This document shows positions 8,845 through 17,940 of a stretch of 64,000 bases of DNA, in pieces (positions within the stretch are counted from its first letter, which is position 1; the number at the start of each line of letters is the position of its first letter). The stretch is from Ruegeria arenilitoris. Its GTDB lineage: Bacteria; Pseudomonadota; Alphaproteobacteria; Rhodobacterales; Rhodobacteraceae. The stretch spans positions 62,001 through 126,000 of the forward strand of contig NZ_WPYP01000009.1 in assembly GCF_013030985.1 (NCBI RefSeq), read 5' to 3'. The position numbers and the translations under genes were made by a program. The notes beneath the pieces are model-generated. The model saw only the letters and a program-made list of their open reading frames with translations, was not told the origin of the DNA and did no database searches.

Positions 8845-9246
8845 TTACTTCAGAGAAGCAACACCCAGCGGAACACCGGCGACTTCGCACCAGATGTACA
8901 CTTCGTTATAACCCGATGCATCCATGGTTGGCGGCACGGCATAGGATTGCTTGCCGGTCAGATGCAGCAATGCGCCCAGTTTGCTGTCGGGTGCATAGGC
9001 GCCGTCCTTGCCAAAGGCCACACGCGGATCAGGGCCACCGTCCAGCGAGAAGTCGTCACCCAGTTCTACAATGTAACGATCGCCATCTTTAACCAATTTC
9101 ACCGAGCCACTGGTGATGTGGTTCGAACGGCCCTCGAACGTGCCTTTCTTCTTGGCGCCACCAGCCAATGCAGCACCGGTGCCGGTCAAAGTCAGGGCCG
9201 CGCCGGCGGCTGCAGCTTTCACAAAAAGCGAACGACGAGTCATCAT
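8845..9246 (-). CDS. Tat-exported DM13-domain protein
   Basis: The 133-residue product starts with a twin-arginine signal peptide (TRRSLFVKAAAAGAALTLTG) followed by a cut site near ALAGG, so the mature protein should be periplasmic. The rest resembles a DM13 domain (electron-transfer DM13 family): it ends with NEVYIWCEVAGVPLGVASL, the family's conserved W-C strand near the C terminus. DM13 domains are suspected to bind a redox cofactor, which would fit Tat export of a folded protein (inference). Two ATG codons are adjacent at 9246 and 9243. Confidence 0.75.
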   Translation of the reverse strand: MMTRRSLFVKAAAAGAALTLTGTGAALAGGAKKKGTFEGRSNHITSGSVKLVKDGDRYIVELGDDFSLDGGPDPRVAFGKDGAYAPDSKLGALLHLTGKQSYAVPPTMDASGYNEVYIWCEVAGVPLGVASLK

Positions 9247-9445
9247 GATGAGATATCTCCATTGATAGATGCAGGCAGCTTTGCCCGTCGAAAAAAGTTA
9301 TGCCGCAGCGCATGCGTGGAAGGCGATTCACATCACCACGAAAATGCGTGTGCTTACCGTGAGTTGGCGTGATGTTTCCGTGATCGGCTTGTGTTTTCGC
9401 GTGGTATGATTAGGTTCCGCTGCGAAACAGACGGATAGATTTGAC

Positions 9446-10753
9446 ATGACCGACCTGACCCCGCGCGAGATCGTCTCGGAACTGGACCGCTTTATCATCG
9501 GGCAGAAAGACGCCAAACGCGCCGTGGCTGTGGCCCTGCGCAACCGCTGGCGGCGCAAGCAGCTGGCCGATGACATCCGGGATGAGGTATACCCCAAGAA
9601 CATCCTGATGATCGGCCCCACCGGCGTCGGCAAAACCGAGATCAGCCGCCGTCTGGCCAAACTGGCCCGCGCACCGTTCATCAAGGTCGAGGCCACCAAA
9701 TTCACCGAGGTCGGCTATGTCGGCCGTGACGTGGAACAGATCGTCCGCGATCTGGCGGACGCGGCCATCATCCAGACCCGCGAATACATGCGCGAGGATG
9801 TGAAGGCCAAAGCGCACCAGGCCGCCGAAGACCGCGTAATCGAAGCCATCGCAGGCACCGACGCCCGCGAAGGTACGCGCGAAATGTTTCGCAAGAAACT
9901 GAAGGCCGGTGAGCTGGACGACACGGTGATCGAACTGGAGCTGTCCGACAGCTCGAACCCGATGCCGATGTTCGATATTCCGGGCCAGCCCGGCAGCCAG
10001 ATGGGCATGATGAATCTGGGCGATATCTTCGGCAAAGCCTTCGGCGGGCGCACCGTCAAGAAACGCATGACCGTCGCCGAAAGCTATGATGCGCTGATCG
10101 GGGAAGAGGCCGACAAGCTGCTGGATGATGAAACCGTAAACCGTGTGGCGTTGGAATCGGTCGAGCAGAATGGCATCGTGTTTCTGGACGAGATCGACAA
10201 GGTCTGCGCCCGCGCGGAAGCGCGCGGCGGCGATGTCAGCCGCGAAGGTGTGCAGCGCGACCTGCTGCCTCTGATCGAGGGTACCACCGTATCCACCAAG
10301 CACGGCCCGGTGAAGACAGACCATATCCTGTTCATCGCCTCGGGCGCGTTCCACATCGCCAAACCTTCGGACCTGCTGCCGGAATTGCAGGGTCGCCTGC
10401 CGATCCGTGTCGAGCTGCGCGCGCTGACCGAAGAGGATTTCGTACGCATCCTGACCGAGACCGACAACGCCCTGACCCTTCAGTACACCGCTCTGATGGG
10501 CACCGAAGAGGTCACCGTCAGCTTTACCGAAGACGGCATCGCTGCACTGGCGCGCATCGCTGCGGATGTGAACCAGACCATTGAAAACATCGGCGCACGG
10601 CGGCTGTACACCGTGATGGAGCGGGTGTTCGAGGAGTTGTCCTTTACCGCCCCCGATCAGGCCGGGGCCGAGATTGTCGTGAACGCGCAGTTCGTGGACG
10701 ACAATCTGGGCGAGCTGACCAAGTCGACCGACCTCAGCCGTTACGTTCTGTAA
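9446..10753 (+). CDS. hslU: ATP-dependent protease ATPase subunit HslU
   Basis: HslU is the AAA+ unfoldase of HslUV. The 435-residue protein has Walker A ([13 protein letters not shown]), a long I-domain with a Met-rich stretch ([22 protein letters not shown]), Walker B (VFLDEIDK), the sensor region [12 protein letters not shown], and the C-terminal tail DLSRYVL that inserts into HslV to activate it. The intact tail shows that it should work with the HslV at 6.8 kb despite the gene separation. Confidence 0.97.
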   Translation: MTDLTPREIVSELDRFIIGQKDAKRAVAVALRNRWRRKQLADDIRDEVYPKNILMIGPTGVGKTEISRRLAKLARAPFIKVEATKFTEVGYVGRDVEQIVRDLADAAIIQTREYMREDVKAKAHQAAEDRVIEAIAGTDAREGTREMFRKKLKAGELDDTVIELELSDSSNPMPMFDIPGQPGSQMGMMNLGDIFGKAFGGRTVKKRMTVAESYDALIGEEADKLLDDETVNRVALESVEQNGIVFLDEIDKVCARAEARGGDVSREGVQRDLLPLIEGTTVSTKHGPVKTDHILFIASGAFHIAKPSDLLPELQGRLPIRVELRALTEEDFVRILTETDNALTLQYTALMGTEEVTVSFTEDGIAALARIAADVNQTIENIGARRLYTVMERVFEELSFTAPDQAGAEIVVNAQFVDDNLGELTKSTDLSRYVL

Positions 10754-10783
10754 CACGGGCAGCCGGTTTTTGCCGCTCCCTTT

Positions 10784-10807
10784 GCCCCATGTCACTGGAC
10801 GTGGGGC
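10784..10807 (+). terminator. Possible terminator after hslU
   Basis: A 10-bp stem (one G-T pair) with the loop ACTG lies 30 bases after the hslU stop and 42 bases before the next start. No T-run follows, so the assignment is weak. Confidence 0.4.
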
Positions 10808-10849
10808 CAGAAATCGATAGCTTGGCGCAAAAGGTTCCGAGGGTTTTCC

Positions 10850-11950
10850 GTGCTGCGCTATTTTATCCTTTTAGCTGTTTCCTTGTCTTTGGCCGCCTGT
10901 GTCGACCGGACGATTACGGAAACCGTACCCTCGGCCCTGACCGTTGGCACGCCCCAGACCGTGTTTGCCAGCACAACCCGCGCCCGCGAGGCGGATGGGG
11001 CATACGGTTTCCAACGAGGCGAAACGCTGAAATTTCTGGAAACCAAGGTTTCGATCCCGCCAAATCACACGCCGGGAACGCTGAAGTTCTCTTACGCCAA
11101 CCCGAATCCGCAGAAAGAGTTCGTGCTGGCGGGCGTTACTGAACTGGACGGGCCACAGGGATTGCGGCAACACCTGCGTGGGCAGGACGACGTCACGATC
11201 TTTGTGCACGGCTATAACTCGACCCAGACGGAAACCATCTTCCGCGCCGCGCAGTTGTCCCATGACATCGGCCTTCCCGGACAGATCTTTGTATATTCCT
11301 GGCCCAGCCGCGCGACTGGGTACGGTTATGCCTACGATCTGGACAGTATGCTGTTTGCCCGTGACGGGTTGGAACAGACCATCCGTGAACTGAAATCCAT
11401 GGGCGTCAAACGGGTCGTTCTGGTGGCGCATTCGATGGGCAGTGCCCTGTCGATGGAAATGATGCGGCAGGCCGAATTGCAGGAACCCGGCTGGGCCAAA
11501 CGAAACCTCGAAGGGGTTGTTCTGATCTCGCCCGATCTGGATGTGGACCTGTTCCGCTCACAGATGAAGCGGATCAAGACGCCCCCCGATCCGTTTGTGG
11601 TCATGGTGTCTCAGAAAGACAAAATCCTGAACATCTCGGCCCGCCTGCGCGGAACGGCCGAGGGCGAGCGGTTGGGCAATATCAGCTCAATCGGCACGCT
11701 GGCTGAGTTTCCCATCAACGTCATCGACACCACGGCCTTCAACAGCGATGCTCAGTCCTCGCATTTCGTGGCCGCGACCTCTCCGGCTTTGCTGGCGATC
11801 CTCAGTTCGGTCCGCCGCGTCAGCAATACATTCGGCCCGGACGAGCGCCCCGGCATTGACGTTCTGGTGCCGCGCAGCCAACGCAACCCGGATGGCGCGA
11901 CCGAGATTGTACTGACGGAAACCGGCGAGGCCGAGGTGATCACTCCGTGA
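10850..11950 (+). CDS. Alpha/beta hydrolase lipoprotein (DUF900 family)
   Basis: This 366-residue protein begins with a lipoprotein signal (hydrophobic run, lipobox LAAC at about residue 17), so it is probably anchored to a membrane facing the periplasm. The DUF900-type alpha/beta hydrolase domain shows VHGYNST (oxyanion loop) and the nucleophile elbow VAHSMGS; ISPDLDVD and a late SSHF His probably supply the rest of the triad. The substrate is unknown. Translation starts with GTG at 10850. It is coupled to the downstream MFS gene by a GTGA overlap. Confidence 0.85.
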   Translation: MLRYFILLAVSLSLAACVDRTITETVPSALTVGTPQTVFASTTRAREADGAYGFQRGETLKFLETKVSIPPNHTPGTLKFSYANPNPQKEFVLAGVTELDGPQGLRQHLRGQDDVTIFVHGYNSTQTETIFRAAQLSHDIGLPGQIFVYSWPSRATGYGYAYDLDSMLFARDGLEQTIRELKSMGVKRVVLVAHSMGSALSMEMMRQAELQEPGWAKRNLEGVVLISPDLDVDLFRSQMKRIKTPPDPFVVMVSQKDKILNISARLRGTAEGERLGNISSIGTLAEFPINVIDTTAFNSDAQSSHFVAATSPALLAILSSVRRVSNTFGPDERPGIDVLVPRSQRNPDGATEIVLTETGEAEVITP

Positions 11951-13167
11951 CGCCGTTCAACCTGCGTCGGTATCTGATCGAAAATGCGAACTGGCTGAGC
12001 GCGGGTGTCCTTCTGACCTTTCTGTCCAGCTATGGGCAGACCTTCTTCATCTCGATCTTCTCGGGCCAGATCCGGGCTGAATTCGGCCTGAGCCACGGAT
12101 CGTGGGGCGCGATTTATTCGCTGGGCACCACGGTGTCGGCCGTAGTGATGATCTGGGCGGGTGGGCTGACCGATATCTTCCGCGTGCGGGTACTGGGGCC
12201 GGTGGTTCTGTCCGGTCTGGCCCTTGCGGCTTTGGTGATGGCGACAAACAGCGCGCTGTTTCTGCTGCCCTTCGTGATCTTTCTGCTGCGCCTGTTCGGG
12301 CAGGGGATGAGCATCCACCTGGCGCAGGTCGCCATGGCGCGTTGGTTCACCGCAACCCGGGGCAAGGCGCTGTCCATCGCCTCGTTGGGTTACGCGATCG
12401 GGGAATCCCTGCTGCCACTGATCTTTGTGGCCGCGATGGCTTTTCTGGACTGGCGCTGGTTGTGGGTGATTGCCGCGGGGGTGACAATCCTGAGCATCCC
12501 GGTTCTGATAGGTTTGCTGCGGCAGGAACGCACCCCGCAGAGCCTGTCAGACGCTCACACCGCCACCGGCATGCAGGATCGGCACTGGACCCGGCGCGCG
12601 GCGCTGCTCCATCCGCTGTTCTGGTTCATGGCGCCAGCGATCCTGGGGCCATCGGCCTTCATCACAGCCTTCTTCTTTCATCAGGTCCATCTGGCCGCGG
12701 TCAAGGACTGGCCGCATATTCAACTGGTCGCTTTGTTCCCGGTATTCACCGGCGTTTCGATCCTGTCGATGTTTGCGGCGGGCTGGGCGCTGGATAAATG
12801 GGGCACCGCGCGGATCATGCCGTTCTACCAACTGCCCATGGCTATCGGCTTTGCCATCCTCTCGGCAATCGACACGATCAGCGGTGCCCTGATCGGCCTG
12901 ATCTTTCTGGCCCTGACCGTAGGCGCAAACAACACCTTGCCCAGCGCCTTTTGGGCCGAGTTCTACGGCACACGGCACATAGGCGCGATCAAGGCGCTGG
13001 CAACGGCGGTTATGGTGTTGGGATCAGCCATCGGCCCGGCGCTGACCGGGGTGCTGATCGACCGGGGCGTATCGCTGGGTACTCAGTTCCTGTGGATCGC
13101 CGTTTTCTTTGTTCTGGTCTGCGTATTGGCCTGGACTGGTATCCGCCGTGCCCGGGCCGAGTTCTAG
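11947..13167 (+). CDS. MFS transporter
   Basis: This 406-residue protein has about twelve membrane segments and resembles monocarboxylate/oxalate-formate type MFS carriers (for example FFISIFSGQIRAEFGLSHGSWG at segment 1-2 and an RxG-type loop). The substrate is not predictable. Its GTG start at 11947 overlaps the stop of the hydrolase gene, so the two probably serve one process. Its stop codon overlaps the stop of the convergent smr-like gene. Confidence 0.85.
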   Translation: MTPFNLRRYLIENANWLSAGVLLTFLSSYGQTFFISIFSGQIRAEFGLSHGSWGAIYSLGTTVSAVVMIWAGGLTDIFRVRVLGPVVLSGLALAALVMATNSALFLLPFVIFLLRLFGQGMSIHLAQVAMARWFTATRGKALSIASLGYAIGESLLPLIFVAAMAFLDWRWLWVIAAGVTILSIPVLIGLLRQERTPQSLSDAHTATGMQDRHWTRRAALLHPLFWFMAPAILGPSAFITAFFFHQVHLAAVKDWPHIQLVALFPVFTGVSILSMFAAGWALDKWGTARIMPFYQLPMAIGFAILSAIDTISGALIGLIFLALTVGANNTLPSAFWAEFYGTRHIGAIKALATAVMVLGSAIGPALTGVLIDRGVSLGTQFLWIAVFFVLVCVLAWTGIRRARAEF

Positions 13168-13751
13168 CGGTTGCGTCGCAGATAGACGTAATATGCCCCG
13201 TCCCCACCATGGCTGATATGAGCAGGCGTGACCTGCAGCACCGCCTGCGTCAGCGGCGGGATCGACAGCCAGTGCGGCACCTGATTGCGCAACACCCCGC
13301 GCGGTGTGGGAATGGGGCCGGGCTCATCCCGGTCCTTGCCCTTGCCGGTCACCACCAGAACCAGCCGCTTGCCCTGCGCCTGCGATGTCAGGACAAACCG
13401 GATCAGCGCCGGATGCGCCGTGTCGACCCGCATCCCATGCAGGTCCAGCTTCCCTTCGGGCTTGAGCTTGCCGCGTTTCATCCGCCCAAAGGCCTTGGTG
13501 TCCATCTGCACCGGGCTGGCCCGCAGATTGTCAGTGACCGAGGGTTTCAACGCATGCCGCACCGGCTTTACCTGCGCATTCTGGCCGACCTCGAACCCCT
13601 CCAGCCGGAATTTCGGCGCTTTGGTCGGCTTGGGCTTGGGCAGGGTGGTCGGATGCACCGATTGCGGCAGCTCGGGGTGCAGGCGTTCGGCCTGTTTGGT
13701 GACCTTGCGCCACAGCTCGATCTCTTCAGCGGTCAGTTTGCGGCGGGGCAT
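13164..13751 (-). CDS. Smr/MutS2-type DNA-nuclease domain protein
   Basis: This 195-residue protein has a Smr domain in its C-terminal half (KLDLHGMRVDTAHPALIRFVLTSQAQGKRLVLVVTGKG, then LRNQVPHWL). Smr domains of this stand-alone YdaL/SmrA type can nick DNA or RNA; the N-terminal half is Lys/Pro-rich and probably flexible. It is the last gene of a leftward operon with mltA (overlap of one base) and the Tim44-like gene. That a muralytic enzyme precedes it gives no clear link. Confidence 0.88.
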   Translation of the reverse strand: MPRRKLTAEEIELWRKVTKQAERLHPELPQSVHPTTLPKPKPTKAPKFRLEGFEVGQNAQVKPVRHALKPSVTDNLRASPVQMDTKAFGRMKRGKLKPEGKLDLHGMRVDTAHPALIRFVLTSQAQGKRLVLVVTGKGKDRDEPGPIPTPRGVLRNQVPHWLSIPPLTQAVLQVTPAHISHGGDGAYYVYLRRNR

Positions 13752-14791
13752 CAGAATTCATCCGGGATCATGGCATAGGCGCGCTGGATCGGCAGCAGCA
13801 GGATCATCCGGCCCGGGTCCTTCAAACGTCCGGCGGCCTGTCCGGCCTCATCCCCGGTGCCGAAGAAGATATCCGCCCGCTGTGCCCCCTTGATGGCGGC
13901 GCCTGTGTCCTGCGCAATCATCAGCCGGCGCATCGGGTTTTTGCCGTCTTTTTCTACCCAGACCGGAGCCCCCAACGGCGTATAGGCCGGATCAGCTGCA
14001 ATGCTGCGCAGGGTGGTGACAGACCGGTTCATTGCACCCAGCGGCCCGAATTCAGGCGCGACGCGGGTGACTTCGCGAAAAAATACGTAAGAGGGATTGT
14101 GGAACAGCAACTCAGCCCCAGCCTCGGGGTTCTTGCGCACCCAGGCCTTGATCATCTGGGCGCTGACCTGATGCGCGCCCAACGCGCCCTGCCGGATCAG
14201 TTCAGCCCCGATCGAGCGATAGGGATGACCGTTCGCACCGCCATAGCCCACCCGCAAAGCCCCGCCATCGGCCAAGCGAATACGGCCCGAGCCCTGGATC
14301 TGCAGAAAGAACAGTTCGACCGGGTCATCGACCCAGGCAATCTCAAGGCCCCGGTCGGTCATGGCCTCACCGGTCAGGATTTCCCGACGGCTCAACCATG
14401 GTCCCTCGGCCCGGGCCTCGGGGGGCATCTTGTAGATCGGGTATTTGAAACGGTCGGTCCGGGTGCGTGACCCGTCCAGTTCGGGTTCGAAATACCCCGT
14501 GAACAGCGCATCTTTGCCGTCTGCGACCAGAACCGGACGGAAGAACAGCTCAAAGAACGACCGCGCGGCGTCGGCCTCATAGGTCTGCGCCACACCGCAC
14601 AGCGCGCGCCAATCCGGGTCATCCAGATCGCCACATGTGTTCAGAAAAACAGAAAGGGCCGCGCCGTGATCATCGGCGGCCCAGCCTTCAAGATCGTCAA
14701 ACGACAGGATCGAGCGCGTCGCCTCGGCTCCGGCGGCGCTTGCGGTGGTCATCACGCCCACCAGTAAGAGCGACCGGAGTGCGGCAATCAT
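13751..14791 (-). CDS. mltA: Membrane-bound lytic murein transglycosylase A
   Basis: MltA cleaves peptidoglycan to 1,6-anhydro products. The 346-residue protein has an N-terminal signal peptide (to about residue 22, no lipobox), the MltA domain (TGYFEPELDGSR, then LFFLQIQGSGRIRL) and the C-terminal 3D domain with the three conserved Asp residues (LMIAQDTGAAIKGAQRADIFFGTG), which include the catalytic Asp. It is coupled to the upstream Tim44-like gene by a four-base overlap and to the smr-like gene by one base. The usual alphaproteobacterial neighbourhood is Tim44-MltA-Smr near secB, as seen here. Confidence 0.93.
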   Translation of the reverse strand: MIAALRSLLLVGVMTTASAAGAEATRSILSFDDLEGWAADDHGAALSVFLNTCGDLDDPDWRALCGVAQTYEADAARSFFELFFRPVLVADGKDALFTGYFEPELDGSRTRTDRFKYPIYKMPPEARAEGPWLSRREILTGEAMTDRGLEIAWVDDPVELFFLQIQGSGRIRLADGGALRVGYGGANGHPYRSIGAELIRQGALGAHQVSAQMIKAWVRKNPEAGAELLFHNPSYVFFREVTRVAPEFGPLGAMNRSVTTLRSIAADPAYTPLGAPVWVEKDGKNPMRRLMIAQDTGAAIKGAQRADIFFGTGDEAGQAAGRLKDPGRMILLLPIQRAYAMIPDEF

Positions 14792-15447
14792 GCGTCCGTG
14801 GCAACAAGCAGCCAGTTCGGATCGTCCGAGCCCATGACACGGGCAAAGGTCCAGCTGTCCTTTTGGCGTTTGACGGTGTTCGGGCTGCCTTCGATGATGT
14901 CGCCGCCGCGATCCCGCACGACCGAGGTCAGTTCACCCACGAATTTCATGGTGATCTCGGCCTGATTGGTATCCTTGTCGAACTTCGCATCTGCCAGCGA
15001 GGTTTCGCGGACACCAACGAACTCGGCTTCGATGGTCAGACCCTGATCTTCGCGGGCGGCCACGACAGACACGAAAGTGTCAAACACCTCTTCGGACAGG
15101 AAAGGCTGGATTTCGTCCAGATTTCCTTTTTCGAACCCCATGACGATCATTTCATAAGCACCGCGCGCGCCCTGCACAAATTCAGTGACCGAGAAGCTGG
15201 GCTCAACCCGCTTCATCGCGGCCAGGATCTGTGCCTCCTCGCTGTCTTCGGCGACATGGTCTGTGATGTCGTGATCCGGGCCGCCTTCGATCACCTCGAA
15301 CCCGCGGCGGGCGTTCTGAGTATCGGGCTGCTGCTGCACCGGTGGTTTCTCAAAACCTTCACGCGTGCCCAGCACGCTTTTCAGGCGCAGGATCAGGAAA
15401 ACGGCAATTCCGGCCAGGACCAGCAACTGGATCATCGGTTCGTTCAT
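14788..15447 (-). CDS. Tim44/TimA-like inner-membrane protein
   Basis: The 219-residue product has one N-terminal membrane segment (IQLLVLAGIAVFLILRL) and a Tim44-like C-terminal domain (FSVTEFVQGARGAYEMIVMGFEKGNLDEIQPFLSEEVF). Alphaproteobacterial homologues are relatives of mitochondrial Tim44, and a membrane-bound scaffold role is suggested for them. Here it starts the leftward operon with mltA and smr, and fxsA/secB run divergently. The link to secB and to envelope biogenesis fits an export-related role (inference). Confidence 0.87.
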   Translation of the reverse strand: MNEPMIQLLVLAGIAVFLILRLKSVLGTREGFEKPPVQQQPDTQNARRGFEVIEGGPDHDITDHVAEDSEEAQILAAMKRVEPSFSVTEFVQGARGAYEMIVMGFEKGNLDEIQPFLSEEVFDTFVSVVAAREDQGLTIEAEFVGVRETSLADAKFDKDTNQAEITMKFVGELTSVVRDRGGDIIEGSPNTVKRQKDSWTFARVMGSDDPNWLLVATDA

Positions 15448-15554
15448 TTCATCCTCTTTTCAGACCGCGACTTTGTATACACGGCCTCATGCCACTATGT
15501 AGGTGACAGTTCGTGGCAAGTCCACCGCCCGGCCTCTGGTAAAGGATAACGCAA

Positions 15555-16052
15555 ATGTACCTGTTCTTGGCATTTTTATTGGTCCCGATCATCGAGATCG
15601 CCCTGTTCATACAGGTTGGCGGTCTGATCGGACTGTGGCCCACCCTTGCGATTGTGGTGCTGACGGCCGTTTTGGGCACTGCTTTGGTCAGGACACAAGG
15701 TCGCATGGCGCTGGCCAATTTGCAGCGGTCCTTTGCCGAACTGGACGACCCGACCGAGCCGCTGGCCCATGGCGCGATGATCCTGCTGTCGGGTGTTCTG
15801 CTGCTGACACCCGGTTTTTTTACCGATGCGGTCGGTTTTGCACTGTTGATACCCGGCGTTCGGGTGGCGGTGTTCCGCTATCTGAAATCGAAAGTGACGA
15901 TCACGCAGTTCCAGATGGGCACCGGCGCGCAGTTCCGCTCCGGTCCCACGCCGTTTGACGATGACGTGATTGACGGCGACTTTACCGAGGTCCGGCCGCG
16001 CCAGGATCCCTCAAAGCCATCGAAATGGGTCGAAGGGCCGCACCAGCATTGA
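15555..16052 (+). CDS. fxsA: FxsA-family membrane protein
   Basis: FxsA is a cytoplasmic membrane protein, named for suppression of F-exclusion of phage T7 in E. coli. The 165-residue product has the typical four hydrophobic stretches (LFLAFLLVPIIEIALFIQVG at the start, GVLLLTPGFFTDAVGFALLIPG in the middle) and a polar C-terminal tail (DDDVIDGDFTEVRP). It follows an AAAGGA ribosome binding site and lies 54 bases before secB. Confidence 0.88.
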   Translation: MYLFLAFLLVPIIEIALFIQVGGLIGLWPTLAIVVLTAVLGTALVRTQGRMALANLQRSFAELDDPTEPLAHGAMILLSGVLLLTPGFFTDAVGFALLIPGVRVAVFRYLKSKVTITQFQMGTGAQFRSGPTPFDDDVIDGDFTEVRPRQDPSKPSKWVEGPHQH

Positions 16053-16106
16053 GGTGCCGCGCCCAACTTGCTAAGCAGTGTCGAATTTCATTTTCGGAGT
16101 AGATCC

Positions 16107-16604
16107 ATGGCTGACGAAAGCCCTGCAGAAAACACCGCGGCACAGGCCGCCCCGCAAATTCAGATGCGTGTTCTGGGACAGTTCATTCGCGATATGTCCT
16201 TTGAAAACGTGATGGCGCAAAAGGGCGTGTCCGGTGACGTTCAGCCCGAGATCGCGGTTCAGGTGAATCTGGATGCGAAAAAGCGTTCGGTTGAACATCA
16301 GTACGAGGTGGCGATCAAACTGAACCTCAAGTCGAAAGCCAAGGGCCTGGAGGACGTTCTGTTCCTGTGCGAGATCGACTATTGCGGGCTGTTCCACATC
16401 GAGGGCGTGGCCGAAGATCAGCTGCACCCGTTCCTGATGATCGAATGCCCGCGGATGCTGTTCCCGTTCCTGCGCCGCATCGTCAGCGACATCACCCGCG
16501 ACGGTGGCTATCCGCCGGTGAACCTGGACAACATCGACTTCGTCGCGCTGTATCGCAACGAATTGATGCGTCGCCAGGCCGAAGCGCAGAAAACCGACGC
16601 CTGA
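16107..16604 (+). CDS. secB: Protein-export chaperone SecB
   Basis: SecB keeps precursors unfolded and delivers them to SecA. The 165-residue product shows the conserved SecB core (VLGQFIRDMSFENV near the start, CEIDYCGLFHI, ECPRMLFPFLRRIVSDITRDGGYPPVNLDNIDF). The ATG at 16107 follows TTCGGAGTAG; a longer open frame from 16068 adds 13 residues that are not part of the family. Confidence 0.97.
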   Translation: MADESPAENTAAQAAPQIQMRVLGQFIRDMSFENVMAQKGVSGDVQPEIAVQVNLDAKKRSVEHQYEVAIKLNLKSKAKGLEDVLFLCEIDYCGLFHIEGVAEDQLHPFLMIECPRMLFPFLRRIVSDITRDGGYPPVNLDNIDFVALYRNELMRRQAEAQKTDA

Positions 16605-16631
16605 TTGACCTGACCCGCGCCGGGTTTAGCC

Positions 16632-17354
16632 TCAGGCGCGGGTCCACAGGGCGTTTTCGCCCAGTTTCCCGACAAATTCCTCATGCGCCGCGCGTTCTGC
16701 GTCGGTGATCTTCGATGCCAATGGGGTCGGGCGTGCCGTCGGGCGCCAATCATCCTGCCCTCCGGCACCCGAGGCCGCAGAGGTGGACAGTCCGAAATCC
16801 GGCTGTCGCCCCCCGATCAGTTCCAGATAAACTTCGGCCAGAATCTCCGAGTCGAGCAACGCGCCGTGCAGTGTCCGGTTCGAGTTGTCGATATTGAACC
16901 GCCGACACAGCGCATCCAGCGAGGCGGGCGAGCCCGGAAACCGTTTGCGCGCAATCGCAAGCGTATCCAGCGCCTGATCCATCGGGATCAGCGGCAGTCC
17001 CAACCATCTGAGTTCCGCGTTCAGAAATTTCATATCGAAGGACGCGTTGTGGATCACCAGCTTGGAATCCTGGATGAAATCAAGAAAACCCTGACCCACC
17101 CTGGCAAAGACCGGCTTGTCTTTCAGCGTGACCTCGCCCTTTTCCGGCGGGCGCGGGTTTTCCAGCAGGTCGGGACCGATCCCGTGTACGCCGAACGCCT
17201 CTTCGGGCATGGAGCGTTCGGGGTTGATATAGACATGATAGGTCTCACCGGTGGCCACATGGTTCCACAGCTCAACCGCACCGATTTCAACGATCCGGTC
17301 GCCGCTTTCGGGGTCAAACCCCGTGGTTTCGGTATCGAGTACAATCTCACGCAT
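16632..17354 (-). CDS. dnaQ: DNA polymerase III epsilon subunit (3'-5' exonuclease)
   Basis: DnaQ proofreads for the replicative polymerase. The 240-residue product has the three DEDDh motifs: [23 protein letters not shown] and [19 protein letters not shown]-terminal linker ends in the DnaE-binding type tail. The ATG at 17354 lies just before the homology and overlaps the end of coaE by eight bases. It is the last gene of the maf-aroE-coaE-dnaQ operon that reads away from the proposed origin. Confidence 0.96.
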   Translation of the reverse strand: MREIVLDTETTGFDPESGDRIVEIGAVELWNHVATGETYHVYINPERSMPEEAFGVHGIGPDLLENPRPPEKGEVTLKDKPVFARVGQGFLDFIQDSKLVIHNASFDMKFLNAELRWLGLPLIPMDQALDTLAIARKRFPGSPASLDALCRRFNIDNSNRTLHGALLDSEILAEVYLELIGGRQPDFGLSTSAASGAGGQDDWRPTARPTPLASKITDAERAAHEEFVGKLGENALWTRA

Positions 17355-17940
17355 CTGCCAGCCCCGCCCGTATCTGCCTGACCACATCCTGCACCTGCGC
17401 GCGGGCATGGTCCAGCGTATCCGTCACGATCACAAAATCCGACCGCGCGCATTTCTCGTCATTCGGCATCTGCTTGGCGCGGATCTGCTCGAACTGCGCC
17501 TCGGTCATGGTGCCGCGCTCCATCACGCGGCGCTTTTGTTCATCGGCCGGGATTGAGACACATACAACCGCATTCATCGCTGCATCACCGCCGGTTTCAA
17601 ACAGCAACGGGATGTCGAACACCAGAATATCCGCCTGTGTCTGTTCCCGAAAGGCAGCCCGATCCGCAGCGACCAGCGGATGCACGATGGCCTCGATCTG
17701 TTTCAACGCAGACGAGTCCTGCGCGATGATCTGTTTCAGCGCCTCTCGGCTGACTGCATCCTCGACAATCGCATCGGGAAAGACGGCCCGCATGGGCTCA
17801 ACCGCGGCTCCGCCCCTTGAATAGAGTCTATGTACGGCCGCATCCGCATCCCAGAGCGCGCAGCCTTCGGCGACGAACATCTGCGCCGTGGTGCTTTTGC
17901 CCATTCCGATCGAGCCCGTCAGGCCAAGCGCGAAACTCAT
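17347..17940 (-). CDS. coaE: Dephospho-CoA kinase
   Basis: CoaE catalyses the last step of coenzyme A synthesis (3' phosphorylation of dephospho-CoA). The 197-residue product has a P-loop ([17 protein letters not shown]), the CoaE pattern around [14 protein letters not shown], and the lid region ([10 protein letters not shown] equivalent: [18 protein letters not shown]). It overlaps aroE by four bases and dnaQ by eight. Confidence 0.95.
   Translation of the reverse strand: MSFALGLTGSIGMGKSTTAQMFVAEGCALWDADAAVHRLYSRGGAAVEPMRAVFPDAIVEDAVSREALKQIIAQDSSALKQIEAIVHPLVAADRAAFREQTQADILVFDIPLLFETGGDAAMNAVVCVSIPADEQKRRVMERGTMTEAQFEQIRAKQMPNDEKCARSDFVIVTDTLDHARAQVQDVVRQIRAGLADA

Noticed and set aside
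9410..10795. A 461-codon open frame on the minus strand opposite hslU
   Set aside because: It is a shadow of a GC-rich gene; hslU on the other strand has full family motifs and the antisense product shows none.
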